DNA of 64,000 nt from an uncultured Blastocatellia bacterium (GTDB taxonomy: Bacteria > Acidobacteriota > Blastocatellia > HR10). The translations under genes and the position numbers were made by a program. The DNA lies in contig CALHAI010000002.1 of the NCBI GenBank assembly GCA_937934295.1, positions 118,501 to 182,500 on the forward strand, read 5' to 3'. Every line of letters starts with the position of its first letter. Position 1 is the stretch's first letter. The notes beneath the pieces were generated by a model that made no database searches, had not been told where the DNA came from, and saw only the letters and a program-made list of their open reading frames with translations. Below are positions 61,651 through 64,000 of the stretch, piece after piece.

Positions 61651-62364
61651 TCACACCGAGATCAGCATCTCCACGCGAAACACCGAAAACGGGACGAAAG
61701 CGCCACTCTTTTTCAAATAGTCCGCGCCAACTCGATAGAACGCGAGCGCGTCTTCGTGCCGTCCGACGGCCACAAGCGCCTCGGCCATACTGACGAAATG
61801 CCAGAAGTTGTACTGCCCGTGATTCTGAAAGTGAATGTAGGCGCGATCCAAATGTTCCAACGCTTCGTCATGTCGGCCAAGAGCCGAGAGAATCATCCCT
61901 TTCAGCCAACTGAAGCGGATGGTCATCTCCGCGCGCACAAGCGGGTCCTTCTCCTTGAGCAGGTCCTCGAAGGCCTTTTCCACAGCTTGTAGCGCTTCCG
62001 AGAGCCGACGCAGATCAAGAAGCGCTAGAGCGCGCAAGGCATTGAGCTTGGCTAATTGCCGCGCGGGCTGCAGGCCATATTGTGCGATGAGGGGATATCC
62101 CTCTTGGGCAGCTTCAAGCGCTTCGGCAGGACGAGCTACATACAGGGCTTCAGTGGCGAGTTGATACAGCGTTGCTCCAAGACCACGAGAGGCTTTCACG
62201 CGCTGGTCGGTCGAAGTGGCCTGCTGCGCCAAGTCGCGATAGAGGCGCGCGGCTTGCTGCAGCAGCTCGAGCGCGCGCGTGTGATCGCGCCGACGGTTGG
62301 CCTCGGCCGCCTCCGTAAGGAGCGCGGCAGCACGTCGAGCGACAGTGGCGGAGTCTTCGCGCAT
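61651..62364 (-). CDS. TPR-like repeat protein coded just behind the rRNA operon
   Basis: A 237-residue soluble protein of stacked helix pairs resembling TPR repeats: ANRRRDHTRALELLQQAARLYRDLA, RPAEALEAAQEGYPLIAQYG, RRLSEALQAVEKAFEDLL, LGRHDEALEHLDRAYIHFQ and VGRHEDALAFYRVGADYLKK. No signal peptide and no catalytic motif. The ATG at 62364 lies 15 bases past the T-run of the rRNA terminator and has no Shine-Dalgarno, so the start is uncertain. A TTG four codons upstream extends into the terminator zone. Convergent with czcA, 16 bases away. Confidence 0.6.
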   Translation of the reverse strand: MREDSATVARRAAALLTEAAEANRRRDHTRALELLQQAARLYRDLAQQATSTDQRVKASRGLGATLYQLATEALYVARPAEALEAAQEGYPLIAQYGLQPARQLAKLNALRALALLDLRRLSEALQAVEKAFEDLLKEKDPLVRAEMTIRFSWLKGMILSALGRHDEALEHLDRAYIHFQNHGQYNFWHFVSMAEALVAVGRHEDALAFYRVGADYLKKSGAFVPFSVFRVEMLISV

Positions 62365-62378
62365 ACCAGTGCACAAAC

Positions 62379-62412
62379 AAAAAAGCCGCCGAATGAACGT
62401 TCATTCGGCGGC
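62379..62412 (-). terminator. Intrinsic terminator of the rRNA operon
   Basis: A perfect 28-base palindrome with arms GCCGCCGAATGAAC (62385-62412), followed on the minus strand by six T (62384-62379). It lies 15 bases beyond the 5S 3' end. This is the strongest intrinsic terminator in the window. Confidence 0.88.
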
Positions 62413-62426
62413 CCTTGAGCACACTT

Positions 62427-62544
62427 CCCTGGCAGCGACCTACTTTCCCACGCCGTTACCAGCGCAGTATCATCGGCCCTGGCGGGCTTAACGGCCGTGT
62501 TCGGGATGGGAACGGGTGTTTCCCCGCCGGTATGGCCACCAGGG
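62427..62544 (-). rRNA. rrf: 5S ribosomal RNA
   Basis: About 118 nt on the minus strand. The ends CCCTGG and CCAGGG pair as helix I; CCCGTTCCCATCCCGAAC in the middle is the conserved loop B/C region, and GTGGGAAAGTAGGTCGC is near the 3' end. It follows the 23S gene by about 95 bases. Confidence 0.93.
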
Positions 62545-62639
62545 AAAAACCTAAAGCGATTCCCAATTGAAGGAAAGCCCGGCGTATACCACACCTTCGC
62601 GCCCAAGGGCGCGATCTCGTTTGCTCTCCAGCGCATCTT

Positions 62640-64000
<1,361 letters not shown>

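Overview
The window is a G+C-rich, tightly packed bacterial chromosome segment from a Gram-negative (diderm) cell. LolA, a TolC/adaptor/RND efflux set, Tat and Sec signal peptides, periplasmic cytochromes and secreted enzymes all point to two membranes. The mix of housekeeping genes, many secreted proteases and amidohydrolases, GlnE, an NtrY-like kinase, diheme peroxidase and TPR proteins suggests Acidobacteriota or a relative. That placement is inference; no marker here proves it. The partial 23S gene at the right edge would settle it.

Layout. 1-1135 (-): amino-terminal part of an NtrY-like sensor kinase. 1558-9916 (-): a long information-processing and envelope cluster, read as GspG-like protein, membrane protein, TPR protein, CAP protein, ispE, tRNA-Gln, prs, rplY, pth, rpsF, rpsR, rplI. 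10.07-10.59 kb (-): a single-pass membrane protein. 10.79-14.95 kb (+): a secreted protein and a matrixin-type metalloprotease with five PPC repeats. 15.5-18.6 kb (+): nnr, tsaE, metF-like. 19.0-22.0 kb (-): diheme peroxidase, Tat-exported metallophosphoesterase, cytochrome c. 22.2-26.7 kb (+): a GlgC-like protein, then a COG2403 (cyclic 2,3-diphosphoglycerate synthetase-like) protein, carbamate kinase and an atypical carbamoyltransferase. 26.9-33.7 kb: four exported amidohydrolases (-) with a small CMD-family gene (+) between them. 34.2-36.0 kb (+): a secreted S1 protease followed by a BsuPI-like inhibitor domain protein. 36.3-42.8 kb (+): tRNA-Ser, gltX, ctp, lolA, priA. 43.0-45.4 kb (+): a secreted BNR plus nidogen-like protein. 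45.7-49.0 kb (+): sdhCDAB. 49.0-55.6 kb (-): glnE, a sigma-54 activator with a duplicated AAA+ lid, a Yip1 protein. 55.8-61.6 kb (+): a heavy-metal RND efflux operon. 61.65-64.0 kb (-): a TPR protein, a strong terminator, 5S rRNA and the 3' part of 23S rRNA.

How it fits together. Most blocks are ordinary core functions: translation, C1 and TCA metabolism, repair of hydrated NAD(P)H, replication restart, lipoprotein transport. The parts that most deserve attention are (i) the COG2403-arcC-carbamoyltransferase operon, whose transferase has lost the SMG ornithine loop; (ii) three overlapping exported amidohydrolases of which two lack the HxH metal motif; (iii) the protease/inhibitor-like pair; (iv) the activator with a duplicated lid; and (v) a GlgC homologue without the expected catalytic Asp and Lys. 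Homology calls were made by eye from motifs; no database search was possible. Promoters and hairpins are consensus matches, not measured sites.
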